DNA of 64,000 bases from Camellia lanceoleosa (lineage: Eukaryota > Streptophyta > Magnoliopsida > Ericales > Theaceae): the NCBI GenBank assembly GCA_025200525.1, contig CM045761.1:60289438-60353437 (forward strand), read 5' to 3'. Of the stretch, positions 22,032 through 33,999 are shown one piece after another. The notes under the pieces are model-generated. The model saw only the letters and a list, made by a program, of their open reading frames with translations. It searched no databases and was not told the DNA's origin. Made by a program: the position numbers and the translations under genes. Positions within the stretch are counted from its first letter, which is position 1; each line of letters begins with the position of its first letter.

Positions 22032-25000
22032 ATGGCTACTGAAACTAATGCCCAAACAAGTACTACTGTGATGGCTGCAATGACGCTAACTCCCTCTCTT
22101 GTTGTAACAGTACTGGTAAATCACAGTGAAAAGCCAGAGAAGTTCTCAGGATCTGACTTTAAAAGATGACAACAGAAAATGTTATTCTATCTTACAATTC
22201 TGAACGTGGCTCATTTCCTCCGTGAGGATGCTCCTATTTTGAAAGAGGATGAAACCGACTGACAAGTGGTTACTGCGGTTGATGCCTGGAAACATGCTGA
22301 TTTCTTTTGCCGGAAATACATCTTGAACGGACTTGACAACACATTATACAACGTCTACAGTCCTATCAAGACAGCAAAGAAACTTTGGGAGTCTTTGGAG
22401 AAAAAATACAAAACGGAAGATGCCGGCTCAAAGAAATTTGTAGTTGGTAGATTCTTGGATTTTGTAACGGTTGATTCAAAAACTGTGATCAACCAAGTTC
22501 AAGATTTCCAACTCATTCTGCATAACATTCACGCAGAAGACATGTCTCTCAGTGAATCTTTTCAAGTTGCAGCCTTAATTAAGAAATTACCAAAAGGTTT
22601 GAAGGAATTCAAGAACTACCTCAAACACAAGCGCAAAAAAATTTCTATAGAAGAATTAATTGTGCGTTTGAGGATTGAGGAAGACAACCACAATTCTAAA
22701 AAGCGGGCTGGTAAACATCCTATGGAGTCTAAGGCAAATGTGGTGGAACATGCTTCAAAAACCAAGAAACGAAAGTTTTTTGGAGAAAGTTCATCACAAG
22801 GCTCTAAAGGGGGAAAATAAAAAGTACAAGTTTAATGGAAAATGTTACATCTGTGACAAAGAGGGACATTGGGCCAAAGATTGCCGTAGCAAAGGCAAAA
22901 GCAAGAGAAGAACAAACAAGAAGCCTGCTCAAGCCCATATAAACAAAGTAGACGATATTTCCAATGGTGTAGATGACATCAATCTTTCTGCAGTTGTTTC
23001 CAAGGCAAATCTTGTCGGAAATCCTAAAGAATGGTGGGTGGACACTGGTGCTACTCGCCATATCTGTGCCGACAAAAAGATGTTCACATCTTATTCTACA
23101 GTGGACAATGGTGAACAACTTTTTATGGGCAACTCCTCAACTTCCAAAGTTGAAGGACAGGGGAAGATTATTCTCAAGATGACATCAGGAAAGGAACTCA
23201 CTCTCAACAATGTGCTGCATGTACCGGGCATTCGCAAGAATCTTGTTTCCGGATCTCTGTTGAGTAAGAATGGGTTTAAGCTAGTATTTGAGAGTGATAA
23301 ATTTGTACTTACTAAGAATGGGATGTATGTAGGAAAATGTTACATGTCTGTTGGCCTTTTCAAGTTAAATGTAATGATCGTTGTATCCTCAGTTATTAAT
23401 AATAATACATCTTCTTCTTACTTGCTTGAGTTTTCAAATTTATGGCATGATAGATTAGGACATATTAATTATGGATCTTTACGTAAATTAATTAATATGG
23501 AATATTTACCTAAATTTGACATTGATTCAAATAATAAATGTGAAATTTGCGTTGAGGCAAAATTTTGTAAAACTTCTTTTCATTCAATTGAAAGAAGTAC
23601 GGAACCACTAGAATTAATTCATAGTGACATTTATGATTTTAAATCAATTCAAACTAGAGGTGGGAAAAAGTATTTTATCACTTTTATAGATGACTATACT
23701 AGATATAGTTATGTTTATTTAATTCGAACCAATGATGAAACTTTGAAAACTTTCATTCAATATAAGAATGAAATTAAAAACCAACTTGGTAAGAAAATCA
23801 AGAAACTTAGAAGTGATAGATGTGGTGAATATGAATCACATTTTGCTGAATTTTGTAAAGAATATGGAATAATTCATCAAACCACCGCTCCTTACTCACC
23901 TTAGCAAAATGGAATTGCTGAAAGGAAAAATAAGACTTTAAAAGAAATGATGAATGCCATGTTAATCACTTTTTGATTACCTCAGAACTTGTGGGAGGAA
24001 GCAATACTTTCTGCTAATTATATACTTAATAAAGTACCCTGAAAGAAAGTGAATCAAACACCTTATGAATTGTGGTATGGAAGAGTATCATCCTACAAAT
24101 ACTTAAAAGTGTGGGGGTATTTGGCTAAAATGGTTATTCCTAGTCCTAAAAAGACTAAGATATGTCCTAAGACCATTGATTACATTTTCATTGGTTATGC
24201 TAACACTAGTAATGCATATTGGTTTTTGATTCATAAATCAGAACATACTGAAATGCATGTAAATACTATTATTGAGTCTCGGAATGCATCATTCTTTGAA
24301 CATGTATTTCCAAATAAGACTGGACAAGAGACTAGTAACAATAAAAGATCTCATGATGCTATTACTAGTCAAGATCAAAAACATGATCAAGAACAAGAGC
24401 AAGAGTTAAACCAAAATGAGGAAGAGGAACCTAAGCGTAGTAAAATCTTTTGGTCCAGATTTCCTAACATTTTTGTTAGAAAATGAGTCTTTAACTTTTA
24501 AAGAGACTATGTCCCGTCTTGAAGCTCCTTTATGGAAAGAAGTTATCAATAGTGAAGTTGAATCCATCTTGCAAAATCACACTTGGGAATTTGTGGATTT
24601 GCCACCAGGTTGTAAACCTCTTGGGTACAAGTGGATTTTCAAAAGAAAATTGAAAGCGGATGGATCAATTGACAAATACAAGGCAAGACTTGTGGTCAGA
24701 GGATTTAGACAAAAAGAAGGTCTTGATTACTTTGACACATACTCACCGGTTATTAGAATAACATCCATTAGAATGCTAATTGCCATTGCATCTCTATACA
24801 ATCTAGAAATTCATCAAATGGATGTGAAAACCGCTTTCTTAAATTGTGAGTTAAATGAAGAAATTTACATGGAACAGTCAGAAGATTTTTCTGTTCCAGG
24901 AAAAGAAAAGAAAGTGTGTAAATTGGTTAAATCATTATATGGTTTAAAACAAACGCCAAAGCAATGGCATAAAAAATTTGACAAGGCAATGATGTCAAAT

Positions 25001-26025
25001 GAATTTAAAATTAATGAGTGTGACAAATGTGTTTATATTAAAAACACAGACAAAGGTTATGTCATTGTATGTCTTTATGTAGATGATATACTCATCATAG
25101 GTAGTAATAATGATATGATTACAACTACCAAGAAAATGTTGAATAAACAGTTTGACATGAAGGACATGGGCATTATGATGTAATTCTTGGTATGAAAATT
25201 ACCAAAACATAAGAAGGATATGCTTTGTTACAATCTCATTACATTGAGAAAATACTTGACAAATTTAGCAAAGATAATGATCATCTTGCTAGAACACCTG
25301 TAGATGTTAATTTGTTTCTATCTAAGAATGTATAGGAAAGTATTTTTCAATTAGAGTATGCCCAAATTATTGGAAGCTTAATGTACTTGATGAACTGCAC
25401 TCGCCCGGATGTAGCTTATGCAGTAAGTAAATTAAGTAGATATACAAGTAATCCGGGAGTAGAACATTGGAAAGCTATTATAAGGGTTCTAAGGTATCTC
25501 CAATTTACTCGTATTATTGGGCTGAATTATACAAGATATCCAGTAGTACTTGAAGGATACTGTGATGCAAATTGGATATCAGATACTAGAGACTTAAAAT
25601 CCACCAGTGGGTATGTCTTTACTCTTGGTGGGGCGACTGTATTATGGAAATCTTCCAAACAGACTTGCATTGCTAGGTCTACTATGAAATCAGAATTCAT
25701 AACTTTAGACAAAACAGGGGAAGAGGCAGAATGGCTTCGCCACTTCCTTGAAGATATTCCAATATAGCCAAAACCGGTGCCTGCTATATGCATACATTGT
25801 GATAGTCAATCCGCAATTGGTAGAGCACAGAGCCACATGTATAACGATAAGTCACAACACATTCGTTGTCGACATAACACCGTGAGACAACTACTCTCTA
25901 ATGGAATTATTTCCATTGAATATGTTAAGTCTAAAGACAACATAGCGGATCCACTAACCAAAGGGTTAGCAAGAGAGTTAGTTGAGAATTCATCGAGAGG
26001 AATGGGACTTAAGCCTATTAAATAA
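22032..26025 (+). pseudogene. Copia gag-pol pseudogene, copy A
   Basis: It is collinear with copy B. The start ATG at 22032 gives [10 protein letters not shown]. Stops occur early (TGA for TGG near 22167; TGA for an Arg codon near 22261), followed by a frame change near 22815. Recognisable blocks are the UBN2 gag, the knuckle [14 protein letters not shown], protease [12 protein letters not shown], integrase with HSDIYDFKS and LRSDRCGEYES (Gly to Cys next to the second Asp), then the TGA shared with copy B at about 24041, RT with LYVDDILI, a deletion at about 25170, and RNase H with CDANWISDT. Further stops interrupt RT and RNase H. It cannot make a functional polyprotein. Confidence 0.92.
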
Positions 26026-26608
26026 GAGTTACCACAACGGCAACCCAACTTAGTTGACTGGAGATCCCACGATCTAGGTTCAAAGGGACAAACAAGTTGT
26101 GAATGACTCAGTAGGACCACTGGGGAGTCTAACTCCTACTCATTTCTATGATGAAATAGTAATGTCTGCAGCGTTTTAGGTTAAGTAAAACTTTTAATGA
26201 TTCTTATATCTAGGTAAACCTAGTGGTGTATAGCAGGATACTCTTCATAAGAATCACCTATATGAGTGTGAACTGGGCCGGTTCTATGAGATTTGTGAAG
26301 GGCTACAATTCTCTAGAGCACTCATGAAAGACCAGGTTGTTCAGGACCAAAATGAACACAATAGTGAGAACTAAACTGTGTCTGGGAATATACTGTGTGA
26401 GTTCTATTGTCTTAGTTTACACAAACGGCTGAACAGTTCAAGACATCATATTCACTGGTTAGCTAGTAAATCCGATAGTGTCTCACAATGGAAGGTTCAA
26501 AGCCAAAAGCTACCTATCCTTTGCAGAATATTACCAATTTCTATACTCACTGCATTTAGATCATGTTGTTGCATTTTCTCTCCGTCAAATTCCATTCATG
26601 TGGAGGAT
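26026..26608 (+). other. 3' untranslated region, copy A
   Basis: Non-coding sequence between the polyprotein stop and the right LTR, collinear with copy B 60489-61069. It ends in the short purine tract GTGGAGGAT directly before the LTR. Confidence 0.7.
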
Positions 26609-27753
26609 TGTTGGAAAAATGGTTAATATAGGCATATTTTGGGCTGACTTTGAGCCCAAAATTGAGTGGGCCCCAACCTTCTTTTGGGGTGGGTTTGAAG
26701 ATGTGAAGTGTTCCTTGCCATATAGCAAGTCACATGGTGAAGACGGTTCGTCAAAACCATTTATGAGTGAATGGGAACATGACGTCGTTTTCGGGTTCGT
26801 GGAATAGAAAATTAAAGGAAGTAAATGTGGGTTTCTTTGGAAAGGGTTGTCCCACATTAAAACTTTAACAGAGTTTATTTATGTTTATAAGCTCTAGCCT
26901 ATAATACTTGGGTTGGGCCTCAAGGGGCACCCCAAGTTTATAGAATGGAGGAGTTATGGACAAAGTGAACCTTAACCAAAACCACCACACGCTGCTGCCA
27001 CCGCCGTCTGTCTGTCAAAGCCGAGCCGAGTCTTTGGCGGGGTGTGGATTTTGGGTCGGGTCAGTTCTTGTATTAATTTTTTGGACAAAATTCATTTGAA
27101 TTTTTTCAAAAAATATTGCGGGAATTTAATTCAAATTTGAATTCCAATTTTTGTCTAACTTCTGTCCGAAATTCCTCAACAGATTAAAACTGTTTTTTCA
27201 GTTAGTTAACGTCCAGAAACTGCCCAGCAGTTCCGGGTATAACTGTCCAGCAGTTAATCTGTTGAAACAGTTTGCAAATCTGTTTGAATTTAAACTTATA
27301 TCTGTTCAATTCAAAACACACCTGTTCAATTCAAAATGGTACCTGTTCGGGTTAGCATTTTGTGCCTATAAATACTTGACATTTCCAGCAGTCTAAAGAT
27401 CCGAAAATCAGTTTGCAAATCCCATCTTTGCTGTCCAGATTTTATTTTGTGCATTATTCTTCATTTTAGTTTTAGAATAAACATTCAGAGAGTTAGAACA
27501 CAAGTTTGGTTCGCCGAACAATTTATTTTGGAGTGTTACTACAAATTGATTAAGATCATTGTATCCTAGGAGATAGACGCCACTCAACCGTAAACACCGT
27601 AGCGGGGTGAATCTGTCTTAAGGACAGACTGTCACACACTCGACTTGGTCTTTAAATTAATTATTCAGTTCTACAAAATAAATACTGTAAGTTTTATTTT
27701 ATTTTGTTTGAATTGTTTCAATTATTTTATTTTCACAGAAGATTGATCCAACA
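26609..27753 (+). repeat. Right LTR, Copia copy A
   Basis: 1145 bp, TGTTGGAAAA...TCCAACA, with TATAAATA at 27367-27374. Confidence 0.92.
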
Positions 27754-27758
27754 CAAAC

Positions 27759-29219
27759 TACAAACTTAGAATTCAGAGTGTTGCTTGAGATATTTTACTA
27801 TTTTATCTTCTTCTTTTAGGATTCTAATTTGAACTAGCAAGTAGTTTTGCAATAAAAAAAAATATATATTTAAACAACATTTTTATAAATAAAAAAAAAA
27901 ACCCATTTAAAATAATGTAATGCTGACATCTTTAAAATTATGAATTAGAGTAATGATTTTTTTATCAGCAAAAAAAAATTAATTTTATTAATGTAATTCA
28001 GAGATACAAAATAATGAGTTAACTCAAAAAGAAGTTAAAGGGTGTTTTCATCCTACGGCTGAAGAACAATTTTTGTATGTTGATAGGATATGAACATGAT
28101 GGTACCTCCTCTTCTTTGATTAGTTTAATCAATAAGATTCATCACATTTATATTCGTGTTTTGACGACATAAAGACATAACCTATGAAGTAATTTTTCAT
28201 GGGTTAGGTCCAAACCCCACCATTTGAGTGACCCTTCTTGAGTCCCAAAACTAAAGGCATTTTTTCTTATTGGACAAACATGAGATATTCATTGAACATT
28301 ATCAAGACAACAATCTATAATTGTGCTAAAAGTTTGGATATCTCATTTGTTGATTAAGACCCATCAAGTGGCCCAAGTATCCGGACCCAAAAAAAATATG
28401 AAGAGTGAACATCCATTAATATGTGGGTTTTATACAAGGGTTTGCCAATAACAACATCATGCTTAATTCTTCTTTGTTTACCAAAGAAAGTAATTTAGGA
28501 TAATTTTTTTCAACTTATTTAAATAATATTTATGTTGTAACAAAAGTTAAAGTATAGTTTACTCAGAAGCTTTAAAAATAAAATAACAATAAAAATAAAA
28601 ATAATTTGTAGATATCCCATTTAAATTGTATCAGTTTTTTTCATGTTATTTAATCTATTTTCAATGTATAAGTTATGAATATAAACTATAATTGGTCTAA
28701 CACAAAATCTAAATTTTTTTTAAAAAAAAACTCTTATAGTCGATTTAAACTGTAGCAAACCACAAGCCAACCTTACAATCTATTACAGTTATGTTAGAAG
28801 ACGCTAGATAAAGTTTGTTAGGTTTTTTTTTTTATTTTTTTAAAAGTGGTATTAGCAATTATATTTTTTTAAGCCAAGGGTTTAGACGACAAAAATTTTA
28901 AAATAAAATTTAAAATTTTAAGTTTGAGTCATCTTATTGAGAATTTGTCCAATTATCAATTACAGCTCTAGAATTAGTTGAGAGTACGCAAACTCATCCA
29001 AACAGATACCCAATTATCAAATAAATAAGAAAAAACAATTATATCTAAAGTTGAACAAACTCCGAATTTATGTTACTTCTTTCAATTATAGTTGCTCTCT
29101 ATAGTTGTCTGCGAGCCCATTGAAAGTCAAACAGAAGAAATAAGGGAGAGAAAGGCGGCAACAAAAAGAACAAAAAAAAACAAAAATCATAATAATAAAA
29201 AAATTCAAAAATTAAAAGT
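27759..29219. other. Non-coding AT-rich stretch
   Basis: I see no gene or bounded repeat between Copia copy A and CACTA-2. A 77-codon frame at 29092-29325 is lysine-rich and runs into the CACTA terminus, so it is not credible. Confidence 0.55.
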
Positions 29220-29222
29220 TTA

Positions 29223-30590
29223 CACTACAAGAAAATACAGTTTTGGCGATTATTTTTACCGACTAAAAATATTTTGGTTGCCAAAAGTTGTGGAATTGGC
29301 GACCAAAAATTATGTTAGTCCGTAAAAGTACAATATTTAGCTACTAAATTTTTTTAGTTGGGTATATTAATTTTTGGCGATTAAATTAAAATTTAGTCGC
29401 TAAAAATCTCACAATTGGCGACTAAAAAAAAATTAGTCGCTAAATTTGTCACAATTGGCGACTAAAAAAATATTTTTGTTGTTGTATATATAGTTTTGGC
29501 AACTAAAATAATTTAGTCGCTGAAAGAAAAATAAAAATTTACATTTTATCTTTGGCGACCAAAAGTCTGGTCGGTAAAAATTTAATTTCAGCGACTAAAA
29601 AATATTTTGGTCGCTGTATATATAATTTTGGCAACTAAAATAATTTAGTCGCTGAAAGAAAAATAAAAATTCACTTTTTATCTTTGGCGACCAAAAATTT
29701 AATTTCAGCAACTAAAAAATATTTTAGTCGCGGTATAGATAATTTTGGCAACTAAAATAATTTAGTCACTGAAAGAAAAATAAAAATTTATTTTTTATCT
29801 TTCACGACCAAAAGTTTGGTCGGCAAAAATTTAATTTCAACGACTAAAAAATATTTTGGTCGCTGTATATATAGTTTTGGCAACTAAAATAATTTAGTCG
29901 CTGAAAGAAAAATAAAAATTCACTTTTTATCTTTGGCAACCAAAATTTTGGTCGACAAAAATTTAATTTTAGTGACTAAAAAATATTTTAGTCGCGGTAT
30001 AGATAGTTTTGGCAACTAAAATAATTTAGTCGTTGAATGAAAAATAAAAATTTATTTTTTATCTTTCGCGACCAAAAGTGTGGTCGGCAAAAATTTAATT
30101 TCAGCAACTAAAAAATATTTTGGTCGCTGTATATATAGTTTTGGCAACTAAAATAATTTAGTCACTGAAAGAAAAATAAAAATTTATTTTTTATCTTTCA
30201 CGACCAAAAGTTTGGTCAGCAAAAATTTAATTTCAGCGACTAAAAAATATTTTGGTTGCTGTATATATAGTTTTGGCAACTAAAATAATTTAGTCGCTGA
30301 AAGTAAAATGAAAATTTATTTTTTATCTTTCACGACCAAAAGTTTGTTCGGCAAAAATTTAATTTCAGTGACTAAAAAATATTTTAGTCGCTGTATAGAT
30401 AGTTTTGACAACTAAAATAATTTAGTCGCTGAATGAAAAATAAAAATTCACTTTTTATTTTTGGCGACCAAAATTTTGGTCGGCAAAAATTTAATTTCAG
30501 CGACTAAAAAATATTTTGGTCGCTATATAGATAGTTTTTGCAACTAAAATAATTTAGTCGCTGAATGAAAAATAAAATTTTACTTTCACT
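29223..30590. repeat. CACTA-2 left subterminal region with 132-bp tandem array
   Basis: After about 260 bp of scattered GCGACTAAA motifs, a direct tandem array begins near 29487 and runs to about 30590. The landmark GTATATATAG recurs near 29487, 29613, 29734, 29865, 29997, 30129, 30261, 30393 and 30524, giving a 132-bp period in the later copies and shorter spacing in the earlier ones. Each unit carries both GCGACTAAA and its complement TTTAGTCGC. In CACTA elements such motifs are binding sites for the element's own DNA-binding protein. Confidence 0.9.
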
Positions 30591-30592
30591 CA

Positions 30593-32150
30593 TCACTCTT
30601 TCTCTCTGTGTCTCTATCTCTGTCTCTCTTCTCTTTCTTTCTCTCTCACTCATCACTCTTCTCTGTCTGTCTGTCTCTCTCTTTCTCTCTGTGTCTCTAT
30701 TTTTGTCTCTGTCTCTTTTCTCTTTCTCTCTCTCACTCATCACTCTTCTCTGTCTGTCTATCTCTCGCCCATCTCTCATTGTCTCTCTTCTCTTTATCCC
30801 TTTTGCTCATCTCTCCCTGTATCTCTCTCGTTTATTTATTTTCGCTCTTTTTTTCTCTCTCTCTCTCTCTCTCTCTCTTTGTATGTCTCTTTTCACCCAT
30901 TTTTTCATCTTCCTTTCTCTATTCTCTTTCTCTCTCTTACTCATCACTCTTCTCTCTCTCTGTATCTCTCACTCATCTATCTCTTCTCTCATCTCTTTTC
31001 TCTTTCTATCTCTTTGGTTCATCTCTCTTCTCTCGCTCTCTCTCATCTCTCTTTTCTCTCTGCCTCTCTCGCTCATCTCTCTTAACTCTATCTCTCTCGT
31101 TCATCTCTCTTCTCTCTATGTCTCTCTCGGTCATCTCTCTTCTCTCTATCTCTCTCTCTGTCTATCTCGTTCATCTCTCCTCTCTCACTGTCACTTTTTC
31201 TTTCTTTCACTCTCTATCTCTTTCTCTCTTTGTCTCTCTCTCCTTTTTTTTCTCTCTCTCACTCATCACTCTTCTCTGTCTGTCTGTCTTTGTCTCTATC
31301 TCTGTCTCTTTTTCTCTTTGTCTCTCGCTCATCTCTCTTCTCTCTATCTCTCTCATCTTTTTTCTTTCTCTATCTCTCTCACTCATCTCTCTTCTCTTTA
31401 TCTCTCTCTCTGTCTTTCCTACTCATCTTTCTTCTCTCTCTATCTCTTTTTTTTTCTATGACTTTCTCTCGATCATCTCTTTTCGTTTTCTTTCTCTCTC
31501 TCTCTCTCTTTTTGTCTATCTCTCACTCATCTCTTGTTTCTCTCTGTCTATGTCTCTATCTCTCTCTCTCTATGTCTCTATCTCTTTATCTCTTTCTCTC
31601 TCTGTCTCTCTCTCATTCATCACTCTTCTCTCTCTCTACGTCTCTTTCTCTATCTCTTGTTCATTTCTTTTTGTTGTCTCTCTCTCTCTTTCTTTCTCTC
31701 TCTCTCTCTCTGTGTCTCTCTGTGTCTATCTCTCGCTCATCTTGTTTTCTCTCTCTTTTTTTTTCCTCTCTCTCAGTCACTCATCACTTTTCTCTCTGGC
31801 TCTTTCTATCTCTCTTGCTTATCTTTCTTCTCCCTCTTACTCTCTTTATATCTCTTGTTCATTTCTTTTTGCTGTCTTTCTCTTTCTCTCTCTCTCTTTG
31901 TTTATCTCTCGCTCATCTTATTTATCTCCCTTTTTTTTTCTTTCTCTCTGTCTCTCTCACTCATCTCTCTTCTCTCTCAATCGTTCATTTCTCTCAATCA
32001 CACTCATCTCTTTCTCTGAGCCCATTGTTGTTAAAAGCGGAAAAAGTCAAAAAATGAAATGGGTCTCTTTTTATCTCTGTCTCTCGCTCATTTCTCTTCT
32101 CTCTCTCTTTCACTCATCTCTCTTCTCTATCTCTCTCATCTCTTTTCAAA
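30593..32150 (+). repeat. 1.55-kb pyrimidine tract (TC-rich minisatellite)
   Basis: Almost pure T and C on the plus strand, built from TCTCTC runs and recurring CTCACTCATCACTCTTCTC and TCTGTCTCTATCTC blocks. Because TC repeats contain no stop codons, all three forward frames stay open for hundreds of codons (the longest 527, at 30608-32191). These translate to Ser/Leu/Phe repeats and are not genes. Long purine/pyrimidine mirror tracts can adopt triplex (H-DNA) forms. Confidence 0.9.
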
Positions 32151-32159
32151 TATTTTTTT

Positions 32160-32960
32160 CAATTATAATGTGTATGATATCATCGTCATAAATAATAAAA
32201 ATAAATAAATATAAATATTTTAGGCCTAAACAAACATGTTTTCTAGTTTATATTTTAAATTTTTTAAAACATTTTGTTCAAACCAAACGCGTTTGTAATT
32301 TATGTTTTTCTAAAAATAAACAAAAACCAATTTATAAAATTTATGAAAAATATTTTTCATTAAAATATTACCCCTACTTCTACCAAAGTAAAAACATAAG
32401 AATAATTTTTTATTCATTAAAATAAAAATGAAACAAATAAATTTTCAACTTTAATAACTAAAAAAAAAAAATCATTAACTATATAAAAAAATATTTTAAC
32501 AAAAAAATTTTTTTTTTTTTTTTAAAAAAGAGCCATTTTGTTGTTTAAATATTACCAAAAAAACAAAAAAAATATTCCCGCTCGATTTCCCACCCCCCTT
32601 TTTTTCCATTCCGGCTCGGCTTCCCCCCCCCCTTTCCTTCTTCCCATCTCTTGAACCAAAATCCCCAATCTGAAAAACCAAAAATCTCCTTCAACCAAAA
32701 ATCCCTAATTCTTACGGCTCCGCCGAATTCAAGAAGATCTGACTAAGAGGGTATCCAGGCTCCAATCTGTGGAGATCGAAGCCATGGCCGTTTGCCACTG
32801 ATTTTCCACGATTGTACTAACGGTTGTAGCCACGACTACTGCCGGCGAGTGAGGAAGAGAAGAGATGAGAGGCGAGCGTTTAGAGATGGAGGTGCAAGAA
32901 GAAAGTGAAGAAAAGGTGTGTAGCTTTGCAAAGTTTTTTTTTTTTTTTTTTTGGAATTGG
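32160..32960. other. Non-coding stretch upstream of the F-box fragment
   Basis: AT-rich to about 32560. From 32590 to 32860 the composition becomes more balanced, with C runs and short pyrimidine patches, as in a plant promoter and 5' leader. No reliable start codon could be tied to the F-box exon because the frame is closed by a stop near 32963. Confidence 0.5.
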
Positions 32961-32979
32961 AGAGGCGAAATAGATAGCT

Positions 32980-33346
32980 TTGCAAAGTTGTCTCCCAGAC
33001 GATATTGCCCTCAAAATCGCCTCTTCCCTTCAGGTTTCTTCCCTGCAAATTGTTTTTTTGTTTTTATTGTTATTTGAATGTGATGATTTTGTTTTTTTTT
33101 TTTATTCTTTTTTCTTTTTTTGGAATTTGAAGCTATCAGATGTGTGTTCGTTGGGTAGTTGCTCGTGGTTTTGGCGTGAGCTGTGTAGGTCGGATTGTGT
33201 GTGGGAGTCTCTGTACAAAGACAGATGGCCAGCCCTTGATTTGGGCAGAGACTCTTCTTCAGCTCCACAGATCAAAACCCATCAGCTTGACCCACAAATT
33301 CAGTCCTCCTCCATGGTTCTCTCTCTCTCTCTCTCTCATGTTCAGG
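32980..33346 (+). pseudogene. F-box protein gene fragment (captured)
   Basis: F-box proteins link substrates to SCF ubiquitin ligases through SKP1. Exon one ends at 33033 (LPDDIALKIASSLQ, then donor GT). A 99-bp T-rich intron follows, and exon two starts at 33133 in the same phase (LSDVCSLGSCSWFWRELC, then WESLYKDRWPAL). Together these form an F-box helix set, about 42 residues. A Ser/Pro/Gln-rich stretch follows to a possible donor at about 33347. No kelch, LRR or other substrate domain is seen. A second short exon-like block ending ISIEGNHYM|GT lies near 33520-33594. The retained intron shows genomic capture. The upstream frame has a stop. Confidence 0.7.
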
Positions 33347-33999
33347 TCATTATCTTGTTTGCTCTTTTTTTTTTCTTTTTTTTTCTTTTTTTTGTGTTCA
33401 GTTTCTTGTTTCAATTATTTGATTTTGGGAATTTTGTGTTATGTGCTTGAATGAAGTGATTATTAATAATGCAACATAATTTAATTTATTTGGGTTTGTT
33501 ACTCTGTCTATTGTTTTTTAGCTGGGTTTGAACTTTGAAGTCTTTATGAGGACTATAGCTTTGTCAATTTCTATTGAAGGCAACCACTACATGGTATGTA
33601 TATTGGTTATGTTACTCTTTGATCTAGCTTTACAACTTCAAGTCACCAAATAGTCTTTGAACTGTTTGTTAAAATGTCTGACCCAGAAATGTTTATTTTG
33701 AAATGATAAAGAATTAAGATGAGAAGGAATGGCTAGGCTACCAATGAGAATTTTATTTATTATTTTGTGGTTGAAATTGGGAATTTTTTTTTCTTTGATG
33801 TTCAAAATTCAAAAATTTGAAATGGTCAAATAGCGTTCGACTACTATTATTCAAAAACCTGAAATTGTGGAGAGGAAGTATGATATTTTTTAATCAATGA
33901 GAATCACAAAGGAAAAAAAAGAGTTGCTCCTCATGCGATTAAGAGGAAGGCTTGTTCTATCTATTTTCATATTTATCTTGTTTGGTATTTGTGTTTCAG

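Larger units (their letters stand above)
20189..27753 (+). mobile_element. Copia LTR retrotransposon, copy A (degenerate)
   Basis: The LTRs start TGTTGGAAAA and end TCCAACA. The flanking 5-mers are CAGAC and CAAAC, a TSD with one later change. It is the same family as copy B at 54736-61989: the internal regions are collinear and very similar. The two LTRs of copy A differ by many substitutions and small indels, clearly more than those of copy B, so this is the older insertion. Its polyprotein is broken by numerous stops. Confidence 0.92.

Noticed and set aside
30608..32191. 527-codon open frame
   Set aside because: Ser/Leu/Phe repeat translated from a TC tract. All three frames are open because the repeat has no stop codons.
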